The translations under genes were made by a program, and so were the position numbers. Below, in pieces: positions 1-6,427 of a DNA stretch of 12,170 nt; position 1 is the stretch's first letter; every line of letters begins with the position of its first letter. The notes below the pieces were generated by a model. The model did not search any database. It was not told the origin of the DNA and saw nothing but the letters and a program-made list of their open reading frames with translations. Source of the DNA: Rhizobiaceae bacterium UBA1291 (GTDB lineage Bacteria > Pseudomonadota > Alphaproteobacteria > Rhizobiales > Rhizobiaceae); NCBI GenBank assembly GCA_002307905.1, contig DBUL01000135.1, positions 3,092-15,261 on the forward strand. The letters run 5' to 3'.

Positions 1-1001
1 CCTTTGTCGTGATGGCCGGCGTATACTTCGTCTTCATGATGGGCGGTGCCTTCGGCTATCGCATCCCGCCGGCCGGCTGGCGCCCGGAGGGCTGGATACC
101 GCCGGTCGCCAAGAACAGCATGATCACCAGCCGTCACGTCCACCTCAAGAATGCCCACAAGACCAAGCAGTTCTGGCTGATCTGGGCTGTTCTGACGCTG
201 AACGTTTCGGCCGGCATCGGCGTGATCGGCATGGCTTCGCCCATGCTGCAGGAGATCTTCGCCGGCTCGCTGCTCGGATTGCCCGAACTGAAATTCTCCG
301 ATCTCAGCAAGGAACAGTTGACGGCCATCGCCGCGATCGCCGCCGGTTTCACCGGGCTTTTGTCGCTGTTCAACATCGGCGGGCGCTTCTTCTGGGCTTC
401 ACTCTCCGACAAGATCGGCCGCAAGAACACCTATTACGTCTTCTTCCTGCTTGGCATCCTGCTCTACGCCTCGGCCCCCTGGGCTGCCGGGATCGGCAGC
501 AAGGTGTTCTTCGTGGCGGCGTTCTGCATCATCCTGTCGATGTATGGCGGCGGCTTTGCCACCATTCCCGCCTATCTCGCCGACATCTTCGGCACGCAGT
601 TCGTCGGCGCCATCCACGGTCGTCTGCTGACCGCCTGGGCAACCGCGGGCATCATCGGCCCGGTGGTAGTCAACTACATCCGTGAGGCGCAGATCGCGGC
701 GGGCATTCCGCGCGCCCAAGTCTACGACTTCACCATGTATATCCTGGCGGGCATGCTGGCGCTCGGTCTCGTCGCCAACTTCCTGGTCAGGCCCCTTTCC
801 GACAAGTGGTTCATGTCCGACGAGGAGGTGGCATCGCTGCAGGCCAAGACGAAGGCCGAGGCTGCAGGCCCCACCGGCTCCTTCGGCATCGGTACGGGTG
901 GCCTCGACGGCAAGGCGCTGGTCGCCTGGGCGGTGGTCGGCATCCCGATCCTCTGGGGCGTATGGATCACGCTGCAGAAGACCTTCGTCTTGTTTGGCTG
1001 A
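1..1001 (+). CDS. OFA-type MFS transporter, 5'-truncated by window edge
   Basis: Inner-membrane secondary transporter of the major facilitator superfamily, probably of the oxalate/formate antiporter (OFA) group, so a small organic anion is the likely substrate; the exact substrate cannot be read. The frame is open from base 3, so the start lies outside; about 332 residues are visible. Numbered from the GTG at base 9, a helix at 2-18 runs into the G-Y-R-I-P-P-x-G-W motif typical of OFA proteins just after helix 6. Six further helices follow at about 54-76, 104-130, 141-160, 165-190, 203-223 and 239-261, matching TM7-12. The loop with D134, G137, R138 and K139 is the MFS TM8-TM9 signature. After a soluble linker (262-300) comes an additional helix (302-327). 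The gene ends 130 bases before the convergent cheW and is followed by a strong terminator. Confidence 0.85.
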   Translation, partial: FVVMAGVYFVFMMGGAFGYRIPPAGWRPEGWIPPVAKNSMITSRHVHLKNAHKTKQFWLIWAVLTLNVSAGIGVIGMASPMLQEIFAGSLLGLPELKFSDLSKEQLTAIAAIAAGFTGLLSLFNIGGRFFWASLSDKIGRKNTYYVFFLLGILLYASAPWAAGIGSKVFFVAAFCIILSMYGGGFATIPAYLADIFGTQFVGAIHGRLLTAWATAGIIGPVVVNYIREAQIAAGIPRAQVYDFTMYILAGMLALGLVANFLVRPLSDKWFMSDEEVASLQAKTKAEAAGPTGSFGIGTGGLDGKALVAWAVVGIPILWGVWITLQKTFVLFG

Positions 1002-1065
1002 AGCAAGGCAATCGCAGGTTGGAGGCAGCATTCTTTGCCGTCGCCCTGCTTGAAGGGACAAAGAG

Positions 1066-1094
1066 AAAGGGCTCCGCAGTGCGGAGCCCTTTTT
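1066..1094. terminator. Bidirectional rho-independent terminator between MFS transporter and cheW
   Basis: A perfect GC-rich hairpin, GGGCTCCGC (1069-1077) and GCGGAGCCC (1081-1089), is followed by TTTTT (1090-1094) on the plus strand. An AAA run at 1066-1068 precedes it and gives a short U tract in the other direction. It sits between two convergent genes, so it probably ends both the transporter transcript (+) and the receptor-cheW transcript (-). The plus-strand terminator is the stronger call because its U tract is longer. Confidence 0.9.
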
Positions 1095-1131
1095 CAGTGC
1101 TTATCTGAATGTTTCCACGAGCTCAGTCCGC

Positions 1132-1611
1132 TCAGGCGGCCATTTCCTCGATCTCGCTGCCCTTGAACATCTTGGCGAGGTTCAGGAAACAGATCATGCC
1201 ATGTTCATTGGCGATGATGCCTTCGGAGAAGGACTTGTCGAAGGAGGCCGAGATTTCCGGCACCGGCTGGACCTGGCTCGAAGGGATGGTCAGGATGTCC
1301 GAAACGCGGTCAACCAGCATGCCGATGACCATGTTGTGGACCTCGGCGACGACGATGGCGGAACGCTCGTTGGCGACCGTGCTCTTCATGCCGAGCTTGT
1401 AGGCGAGGTCGATGATCGGGATGACCGAGCCACGCAGGTTCATCACGCCGATGACGTCTGCGGGGGCATGCGGGATCGGCGTCGAGGGTGCCCAGCCGCG
1501 GATTTCGCGGATGGTCGTGGTCTTGACGCAGAATTCCTGATCATGCAGCCGGAAGGCGATGATTTCGAGGGTTTCACCGTTGAAGCTTGTCGAATTGATC
1601 GCAGTCGCCAT
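1132..1611 (-). CDS. cheW: Chemotaxis coupling protein CheW
   Basis: CheW is a cytoplasmic adaptor that links chemoreceptor tips to the CheA kinase. The 159-residue protein has the normal length for a single CheW domain. It shows the family pattern: an N-terminal strand (IIAFRLHDQEFCV, about 17-29), the 'REIRGW...TPIPHAP' segment (35-48), the V-x-N-L-R-G core ending at R60-G61, and the I-P-I-I-D-L stretch with D68. The start chosen is the ATG at 1611, which overlaps the receptor stop codon (TAATG) and has GGGAAG seven bases upstream. An in-frame ATG at 1626 would give five extra residues inside the receptor gene and is less likely. The overlap implies translational coupling, so this CheW is probably made in step with the receptor. 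Its nearest relatives are likely the secondary CheW paralogues of rhizobia, not the one in the main che operon. Confidence 0.95.
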   Translation of the reverse strand: MATAINSTSFNGETLEIIAFRLHDQEFCVKTTTIREIRGWAPSTPIPHAPADVIGVMNLRGSVIPIIDLAYKLGMKSTVANERSAIVVAEVHNMVIGMLVDRVSDILTIPSSQVQPVPEISASFDKSFSEGIIANEHGMICFLNLAKMFKGSEIEEMAA

Positions 1612-3395
1612 TAGAATTCTTCCCAACTTTCCTGTGCCTGGGCAGTCGCGGCGCCACCGGTTGCGGCACGAGCGACCTTCGCCATGAGTTTGCGTGCCGG
1701 GGATGCGACAGGTCTGGCATCAGGACGCGCTATGGAGACTGTAGCCGAAGAGTGTTGCCCAAATCTAAATTGTGAAAGGAGATTGCGAAGGGTTTCGGAC
1801 TCCCTGGCAAGGCTGTGGCTGGCGGCGGTCGTCTCCTCGACCATCGCCGCATTCTGCTGTGTGTTCTGGTCCATGGCGTTGACCGCCTTGTTGATCTCCT
1901 GCAGCCCGGTCGCCTGTTCGCGCGAGGCCTCGACGATGGCGATGACGTTGCTGTTGATGTCCTGAACTTCCAAGACGATCTGTTCCAGCGCCTTGCCGGT
2001 CTGTCCGACGAGGGAGACGCCGTTGCGCACCTGTTCCCCGGAGGTTGTGATCAGCGCCTTGATTTCCTTGGCGGCGTTGGCCGAGCGCTGGGCCAGTTCA
2101 CGAACCTCCTGTGCCACGACGGCAAAACCCTTGCCGGCTTCGCCTGCTCTGGCCGCTTCGACGCCGGCGTTCAAGGCCAGGAGGTTGGTCTGGAAGGCGA
2201 TGTCGTCGATCACGCCGATGATGTTCGAGATCTCCCGTGACGAGGATTCGATCTGCCCCATGGCGTTGATCGCGCTCTTGACCACTTCCCCCGATTTTTC
2301 CGCGCCGGCCTTGGTGCGGGCAACGAGCGAACCGGCCTCGTCGGCGCGCTTCGCGCTGTCGGTGACGGTCTGGGTGATCTCCTCGAGCGCTGCGGCGGTT
2401 TCCTCGACAGCTGCGGCCTGCTGCTCGGTGCGCTTGGCCAGATTGTCGGAGGCCGACTGGATTTCCTTGGATCCCGCCGCGATGGCATTGGTGTTCTCGC
2501 CGACCGTGGCCATTGCTGCCTGCAGTTTGTCGAGTGAATTGTTGAAGTCGAGGCGCAGACGGTCGAGGCCGGGGATCAGCGGACGTTCGATCCGCGCGGT
2601 CAGGTCGCCCTCGGCAAGGGCCGTCAGGCCGGCCGCGACGTCATCGACGGAGCGGACCCGATCTGTAACGTCGGTCGCGAACTTGACGACCTTGAAGACT
2701 TTGCCGTTCATGTCGAAGATCGGATTGTAGGAGGCCTGTATCCAGACAATCTTGCCGCCCTTGCCGATGCGCTTGAACTCCTCGGAGACAAATTCACCGC
2801 CCGCCAGCTTCTGCCAGAAGCGCTGATAATCGGCGCTCTGGGTGTAGGAGGGCTCGCAGAACATCGCATGATGCTTGCCCTGGATTTCGGACAGGCTGTA
2901 GCCCAGTGTGGCGAGGAAGTTGTCGTTGGCGGTGAGAATTTCACCGCTGGGCGTGAATTCGATCATCGCCTGGGCGCGCGAGATTGCCGCGATCTTGCCG
3001 GCGTCCTCGGCCGACTTCAGCTTTTGGGCTGTGATGTCGGTGGCGAATTTGACGACCTTGTAGGGCTTGCCGCCGCTGAGTACCGGGTTGTAGGAGGCCT
3101 GAATCCAGACATCCTGGCCGGTCTTCGATATGCGCTTGTACTCACGAGATTCGAAACGGCCCTCCCCGAGATTGGCCCAGAATTCCTTGTATTCCTGCGA
3201 GGCGACATAGGTCGGATCGCAGAACATGCTGTGATGCCTGCCCTGGATTTCCGAGAGCTCGTATCCGAGCGCCCGACAGAAATTCTCGTTGGCGGTGATG
3301 ATCTTGCCGTCGAGGCCGAACTCGATGACAGATTGTGAATTGCTTAGGGCTGCAAGGATCGCCTTTGCATCCGCGCCGAATATATTAATGTGCAC
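1611..3395 (-). CDS. Soluble methyl-accepting chemotaxis protein with tandem PAS domains
   Basis: Cytoplasmic chemoreceptor of 594 residues with no membrane segment. In order: PAS1 (about 13-123), PAS2 (about 135-245), a HAMP-like segment (about 245-300, with '[14 protein letters not shown]'), and an MCP signalling domain whose hairpin tip is at about 391-440 ([30 protein letters not shown]). Glu-Glu pairs at 331-332 and 520-521 sit in typical methylation-helix contexts. A Pro/Ala-rich tail (about 549-588) ends in S-W-E-E-F, a W-x-x-F peptide like the NWETF CheR tether of Tar and Tsr. The architecture matches Pseudomonas BdlA and, from memory, Sinorhizobium McpY. PAS ligand or cofactor (heme, flavin or other) is not determined. 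The GTG at 3395 is chosen because GAGGGG lies eight bases upstream and the PAS1 lead-in begins there. An ATG at 3485 would add 30 basic, Ser/Arg-rich, low-quality residues. Translation is coupled to cheW. Confidence 0.93.
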   Translation of the reverse strand: MHINIFGADAKAILAALSNSQSVIEFGLDGKIITANENFCRALGYELSEIQGRHHSMFCDPTYVASQEYKEFWANLGEGRFESREYKRISKTGQDVWIQASYNPVLSGGKPYKVVKFATDITAQKLKSAEDAGKIAAISRAQAMIEFTPSGEILTANDNFLATLGYSLSEIQGKHHAMFCEPSYTQSADYQRFWQKLAGGEFVSEEFKRIGKGGKIVWIQASYNPIFDMNGKVFKVVKFATDVTDRVRSVDDVAAGLTALAEGDLTARIERPLIPGLDRLRLDFNNSLDKLQAAMATVGENTNAIAAGSKEIQSASDNLAKRTEQQAAAVEETAAALEEITQTVTDSAKRADEAGSLVARTKAGAEKSGEVVKSAINAMGQIESSSREISNIIGVIDDIAFQTNLLALNAGVEAARAGEAGKGFAVVAQEVRELAQRSANAAKEIKALITTSGEQVRNGVSLVGQTGKALEQIVLEVQDINSNVIAIVEASREQATGLQEINKAVNAMDQNTQQNAAMVEETTAASHSLARESETLRNLLSQFRFGQHSSATVSIARPDARPVASPARKLMAKVARAATGGAATAQAQESWEEF

Positions 3396-3637
3396 TCTCA
3401 GTTCCCCTCTATTTTGGCACGTAGATGAGCGGCTCGATCGTCGCCTGTGCCATGATCTAAATTCTGAGATAGTTACGGTAGCCATGCTGCGGCAGATTTC
3501 CCGCGGCGCTCGACACCCCTTAAAAATGGGGGGTTATAGTTAAGGGCTGTTTAAGAGGATGAGGGGCCGATCCAAAGTCTCGCATGGTGAGCACATGCCG
3601 CCAAAAAAAGTCAGCGCCAACAGGCAGGCATCGAAAC
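3396..3637 (-). promoter_or_regulatory. Leader and probable promoter region of the receptor-cheW operon
   Basis: The gap between the aminotransferase gene and the receptor gene holds no convincing gene. It contains an AT-rich island at about 3515-3556. Within it a short dyad, ACCCC (3515-3519) and GGGGT (3530-3534), flanks an AT-rich centre, and TTAAC/TATAAC-like strings follow on the minus strand. GCATG (3582-3586) and CATGC (3594-3598) form another small inverted repeat. Because a terminator lies just upstream, a promoter for the receptor operon is expected here, but no clear -35/-10 pair with good spacing could be assigned. Confidence 0.4.
3404..3409 (-). promoter_or_regulatory. Ribosome binding site deciding the GTG start of the chemoreceptor
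   Basis: On the minus strand GAGGGG lies eight bases before the GTG at 3395. This is a good Shine-Dalgarno match at normal spacing. It supports the GTG start over the in-frame ATG 90 bases further upstream. Confidence 0.7.
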
Positions 3638-3666
3638 AAAAAGACTCCCGCTGGGTGGCGAGAGCC
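3638..3666 (-). terminator. Rho-independent terminator of the arginase-ornithine aminotransferase operon
   Basis: Read on the minus strand, GGCTCTCGC (3666-3658) pairs with GCGGGAGTC (3651-3643) over nine base pairs, two of them G-U wobbles. The loop is six bases and a T-run follows (3642-3638). It starts 38 bases past the aminotransferase stop codon. This placement separates that operon from the receptor-cheW operon downstream on the same strand. Confidence 0.8.
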
Positions 3667-3703
3667 TTACTGATAAGACGAAAAGCGCCCAGTCAGGCAG
3701 CCG

Positions 3704-4906
3704 CTACTGCATCAGAACCTTGGCTATTCTTTCCAGCGCCCAATCCACCTGTTCCTTGTTGATGACCAGCGGCGGGGCCAGTCGGATCGTGTCGACATGG
3801 GTATCCTTGGCGAGCAGCCCCAGGTCTTTCAGCGCGTAGCAGTATTGCCGGGCGCCGCCAGCGTCCGGGTCGAGTTCGACCGCCAGCATCAGGCCGCGGC
3901 CTCGGACATCCTTGATGATGTTCGAGCGGATGGAACGGAGGCCCTCGAGGAAGTATTCGCCCATCGCGGCGGAATTCTCGACCATCTTCTCCTCGACCAG
4001 CACCTTGAGCGCCTCGCGGGTGATGGCGCAGGCGAGCGGATTGCCGCCGAAGGTCGAGCCATGCTGGCCTGGTTTCAGCACGCCGAGCACCTCGCAATTG
4101 GAAAGCACCGCCGAGACGGGGTAAAATCCGCCGGACAGTGCCTTGCCGATCAGTGTGACGTCTGCCTCGATACCTTCGTGCTCCTCCGCGAGGAGCTTAC
4201 CGGTACGGCCAAGCCCGGTCTGGATTTCGTCGAGGATCAGGGTGACGTTCTTCTCCGTGCAAAGCTCGCGCACGCGCCGCAGGTAGCCGGCGGGTGGGAT
4301 GATGACGCCGGCCTCGCCCTGGATCGGCTCTATCAGCGCGCCGACGGTGTTCGCGTTGATCGCCGCCTCGAATGCCTCGGCGTCGCCGAAGGGCACGATG
4401 CGGAAGCCGGGCGTGAACGGGCCGAAACCTTCACGCGCATCCGGGTCGGTCGAGAAGGAGATGATGCTGAGCGTCCGGCCATGGAAATTGCCGGAGCAGA
4501 CGATAATCTCGGCCTTTCCGTCCGGCACGCCCTTGGTCTCATAGCCCCATTTGCGCACAGCCTTGATGGCGGTCTCGACCGCTTCCGCGCCGGAATTCAT
4601 TGGCAGGATCTTGTGCGAGCCGGTGAGCGCTGCCAGTTCCTCATAGAGAAGCGCCAACTGGTCGTTGCGAAAGGCGCGCGAGGTGAGCGTGAGCTTGGAC
4701 GCCTGTTCCGTCATGGCCGCGAGGATGCGCGGATGGCAGTGGCCCTGGTTGACGGCCGAATAGGCCGACAGGCAGTCGAGATACTGCTTTCCCTCGCTGT
4801 CCCAGACATGGACGCCCTTGCCGCGCGTCAGGACGACGTCGAGGGGTTTGTAATTATGCGCGCCGAGGCGCTGTTCGGTGGCGATGAGATCTGCTGTGTT
4901 CGACAT
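3704..4906 (-). CDS. rocD: Ornithine aminotransferase (ornithine--oxo-acid transaminase)
   Basis: PLP enzyme that transfers the delta-amino group of ornithine to 2-oxoglutarate, giving glutamate-5-semialdehyde and glutamate. It is the second step of the arginase pathway and acts in the cytoplasm. The 400-residue length is normal for bacterial OAT. Class-III aminotransferase landmarks are present: N-S-G-A-E-A (104-109) for phosphate binding, L-D-E-I-Q-T-G (225-231) with D226 facing the pyridine nitrogen, and I-G-K-A-L-S-G-G with K255 as the Schiff-base lysine. G-S-T-F-G-G-N-P follows at about 283-290. The ATG at 4906 has GAGGA six bases upstream. The gene starts 19 bases after the arginase stop codon, so the two are almost certainly cotranscribed. 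Acetylornithine aminotransferase (ArgD) is the main alternative, but the arginase neighbour and the '[12 protein letters not shown]' N-terminal motif favour OAT. Confidence 0.94.
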   Translation of the reverse strand: MSNTADLIATEQRLGAHNYKPLDVVLTRGKGVHVWDSEGKQYLDCLSAYSAVNQGHCHPRILAAMTEQASKLTLTSRAFRNDQLALLYEELAALTGSHKILPMNSGAEAVETAIKAVRKWGYETKGVPDGKAEIIVCSGNFHGRTLSIISFSTDPDAREGFGPFTPGFRIVPFGDAEAFEAAINANTVGALIEPIQGEAGVIIPPAGYLRRVRELCTEKNVTLILDEIQTGLGRTGKLLAEEHEGIEADVTLIGKALSGGFYPVSAVLSNCEVLGVLKPGQHGSTFGGNPLACAITREALKVLVEEKMVENSAAMGEYFLEGLRSIRSNIIKDVRGRGLMLAVELDPDAGGARQYCYALKDLGLLAKDTHVDTIRLAPPLVINKEQVDWALERIAKVLMQ

Positions 4907-4925
4907 CGTTGGTCCTCGGGTTAAT

Positions 4926-5861
4926 CTAAGCGGCGCGGGTGGGGCGGTCGAGAATGCGGCGGCCGAACAGGCTGGCCGCTAGTTCGACGATGACGCGGGC
5001 GCTCTTGCCCCGGTCGTCCAGGAAGGGATTGAGTTCGACGAGGTCGAGCGATGAGACGAGACCGCTGTCGTGCAACATCTCCATGATCAGATGCGCTTCG
5101 CGGAAAGTCGCACCGCCGGGAACGGTCGTGCCGACGCCGGGGGCGACATCCGGATCAAGGAAATCGACATCGAGGCTGACATGCAGCAGGCCGTTGGCCT
5201 TGGAAACGTCGGCGATGATCCGCCGCATGATCGCGCCCATGCCCTCTTCGTCGATGGCGCGCATGTCGAAGACATTGACGCCGTTTTCAGCGATCGCCAG
5301 ACGTTCCTCGTCGTCGACCGAACGGATGCCCACTTGATAGACGTGGCGCGGATCGACGAAAGGCCTGGCGGCAGGCAGGATCGGGGCGAACTCGGCCTTG
5401 CCGCAGTAGTAGGCGACGGGCATGCCGTGGATATTGCCGGACGGAGAGCTTGCCGGGGTGTTGAAATCGGCATGCGCGTCGAGCCAAAGGACAAAGAGCG
5501 GACGCCCGAGTTCCTTGGCGCGCCGCGCCATGCCGGAGACGCTGCCCATCGACAGGCTGTGGTCGCCGCCGAGCAGAACGGGGAGGGTGCCATCAGCCGC
5601 GGCACGATAGGTCTGCTCTTCGATGGCGCGCGTGAAAGCCGCGACGATCGGGAGATTATGCGCCTTCGGATGATCACCGAGCTCCGTGGCCGGCGTCGGG
5701 CGCAGATCGCCTGCGTCGGAGACGCGGTAGCCGAGCTCGCCGAGTGCCGATCCGATCCCGGCGATCCGCAGTGCGGCCGGGCCCATGGCACAACCGCCGC
5801 GGCCGGAGCCTTCCTCCAGTGGAACACCGATCAGCGTGACGGCATTGGTCTTGTCGTTCAT
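4926..5861 (-). CDS. rocF: Arginase
   Basis: Binuclear manganese hydrolase that converts L-arginine to L-ornithine and urea, the entry step of arginine catabolism. The 311-residue length is typical. The metal ligands expected of ureohydrolases are all present: H101 in G-G-D-H-S, D128, H130 and D132 in D-A-H-A-D, and D231 and D233 in S-L-D-V-D-F-L-D-P. Further arginase features are G-N-I-H-G (143 context) and E276 in L-V-E-L-N-P. The spacing and the N-terminal '[12 protein letters not shown]' segment fit true arginase better than agmatinase. The ATG at 5861 has GAGGAG six bases upstream. It is the first gene of an operon with ornithine aminotransferase and is transcribed divergently from an Lrp/AsnC regulator, which suggests arginine-responsive control. 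In some alphaproteobacteria the gene is named arcA. Confidence 0.95.
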   Translation of the reverse strand: MNDKTNAVTLIGVPLEEGSGRGGCAMGPAALRIAGIGSALGELGYRVSDAGDLRPTPATELGDHPKAHNLPIVAAFTRAIEEQTYRAAADGTLPVLLGGDHSLSMGSVSGMARRAKELGRPLFVLWLDAHADFNTPASSPSGNIHGMPVAYYCGKAEFAPILPAARPFVDPRHVYQVGIRSVDDEERLAIAENGVNVFDMRAIDEEGMGAIMRRIIADVSKANGLLHVSLDVDFLDPDVAPGVGTTVPGGATFREAHLIMEMLHDSGLVSSLDLVELNPFLDDRGKSARVIVELAASLFGRRILDRPTRAA

Positions 5862-5982
5862 CAGGATCTCCTCGTGTGCGGGAGATGATCTTCGTCAATG
5901 CGAGCGTCTGCAAAAAGATGGAAAATAATCAGAAAGTGAGTAAGTTTGCGCAAATCGACAGCTTATTCTGACGAAATGTAAA
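5862..5982. promoter_or_regulatory. Divergent control region between arginase and the Lrp-type regulator, with nested dyad
   Basis: This 121-base gap must hold both promoters. A perfect palindrome, TTTGCGCAAA (5945-5954), sits at the centre of an outer inverted repeat: TCAGAA (5929-5934) and TTCTGA (5966-5971). The two dyad centres differ by half a base. The element is AT-rich against its surroundings and reaches within 11 bases of the regulator's ATG. It is a plausible operator for the Lrp/AsnC protein. No convincing -35/-10 pair was assigned on either strand. Confidence 0.55.
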
Positions 5983-6408
5983 ATGGACGACCTTGATCAC
6001 GATATTCTCAGCGCTCTGCGCCACAATGCCCGCATCCCGGCCTCGTCACTGGCGGCGATGACCGGGGCTTCTCGGGCCACGATTGCGGCCCGTATCGAGC
6101 GCATGGTGGCGGACGGAACGATTGCCGCCTTCACCATCCGCACGGGCAGCGAGATCCGACCAGCCGGGGTCAGGGCCATCGTGATGATCGAGGTGGTGGG
6201 GAAGTTCGCCGACCGCGTCGCCCATCAGCTGCGCGGCTTGCCGGAAGTGAGGGCATTGCACAGCACCAACGGGCGCTGGGATTTCATCGCCGAACTGGAG
6301 GATCGCGATCTTGCTTCCTTCGACGAGACATTGCGGCGTATCCGCCTGATCGAGGGGATCAACACGACGGAGTCCAGCATCCTGCTGAAAACCAGCAAAG
6401 TCGGCTGA
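5983..6408 (+). CDS. Lrp/AsnC-family transcriptional regulator, probable arginine catabolism regulator
   Basis: A DNA-binding feast/famine regulator of 141 residues, slightly short for the family (usually about 150-165). The N-terminal 'DxDHDILSALRHNAR' start and the helix-turn-helix at about 20-42 (L-A-A-M-T-G-A-S-R-A-T-I) are typical, although the first residues are trimmed. The C-terminal RAM ligand-binding domain runs from about 62 to 135, with the G-R-W-D-F motif near 97-101. Its head-to-head position with arginase suggests it senses arginine or ornithine and controls that operon, and probably itself. This is inferred from context and from other Lrp-type arginine regulators. The ATG at 5983 has no clear Shine-Dalgarno sequence upstream (GACGAAATGTAAA), so translation may be weak or the leader very short. 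It converges on tamB with a 19-base gap. Confidence 0.9.
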   Translation: MDDLDHDILSALRHNARIPASSLAAMTGASRATIAARIERMVADGTIAAFTIRTGSEIRPAGVRAIVMIEVVGKFADRVAHQLRGLPEVRALHSTNGRWDFIAELEDRDLASFDETLRRIRLIEGINTTESSILLKTSKVG

Positions 6409-6427
6409 CCGCCGATTCTTCGTCGGC

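Noticed and set aside
399..1061. Minus-strand open frame of 220 codons opposite the MFS transporter
   Set aside because: Highly charged, Asp/Arg-rich shadow of a membrane protein gene, running into the intergenic terminator side; no support as a gene.
3396..3485. 30-residue N-terminal extension of the chemoreceptor from the ATG at 3485
   Set aside because: The extension is Ser/Arg-rich with no relation to the PAS fold, and a better ribosome site directly precedes the GTG at 3395.
3601..3612. Run of seven A (T-run on the minus strand) as a second terminator for the aminotransferase operon
   Set aside because: No stable hairpin lies directly upstream on the minus strand; the structure at 3638-3666 already serves.
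3797..4924. Plus-strand open frame of 375 codons opposite the ornithine aminotransferase gene
   Set aside because: It mirrors a clear PLP enzyme in the opposite strand, has no recognisable motif and no ribosome site tied to it.
6411..6427. GCCGA/TCGGC hairpin between the regulator and tamB as a terminator
   Set aside because: Only five base pairs and no T-run on either strand.
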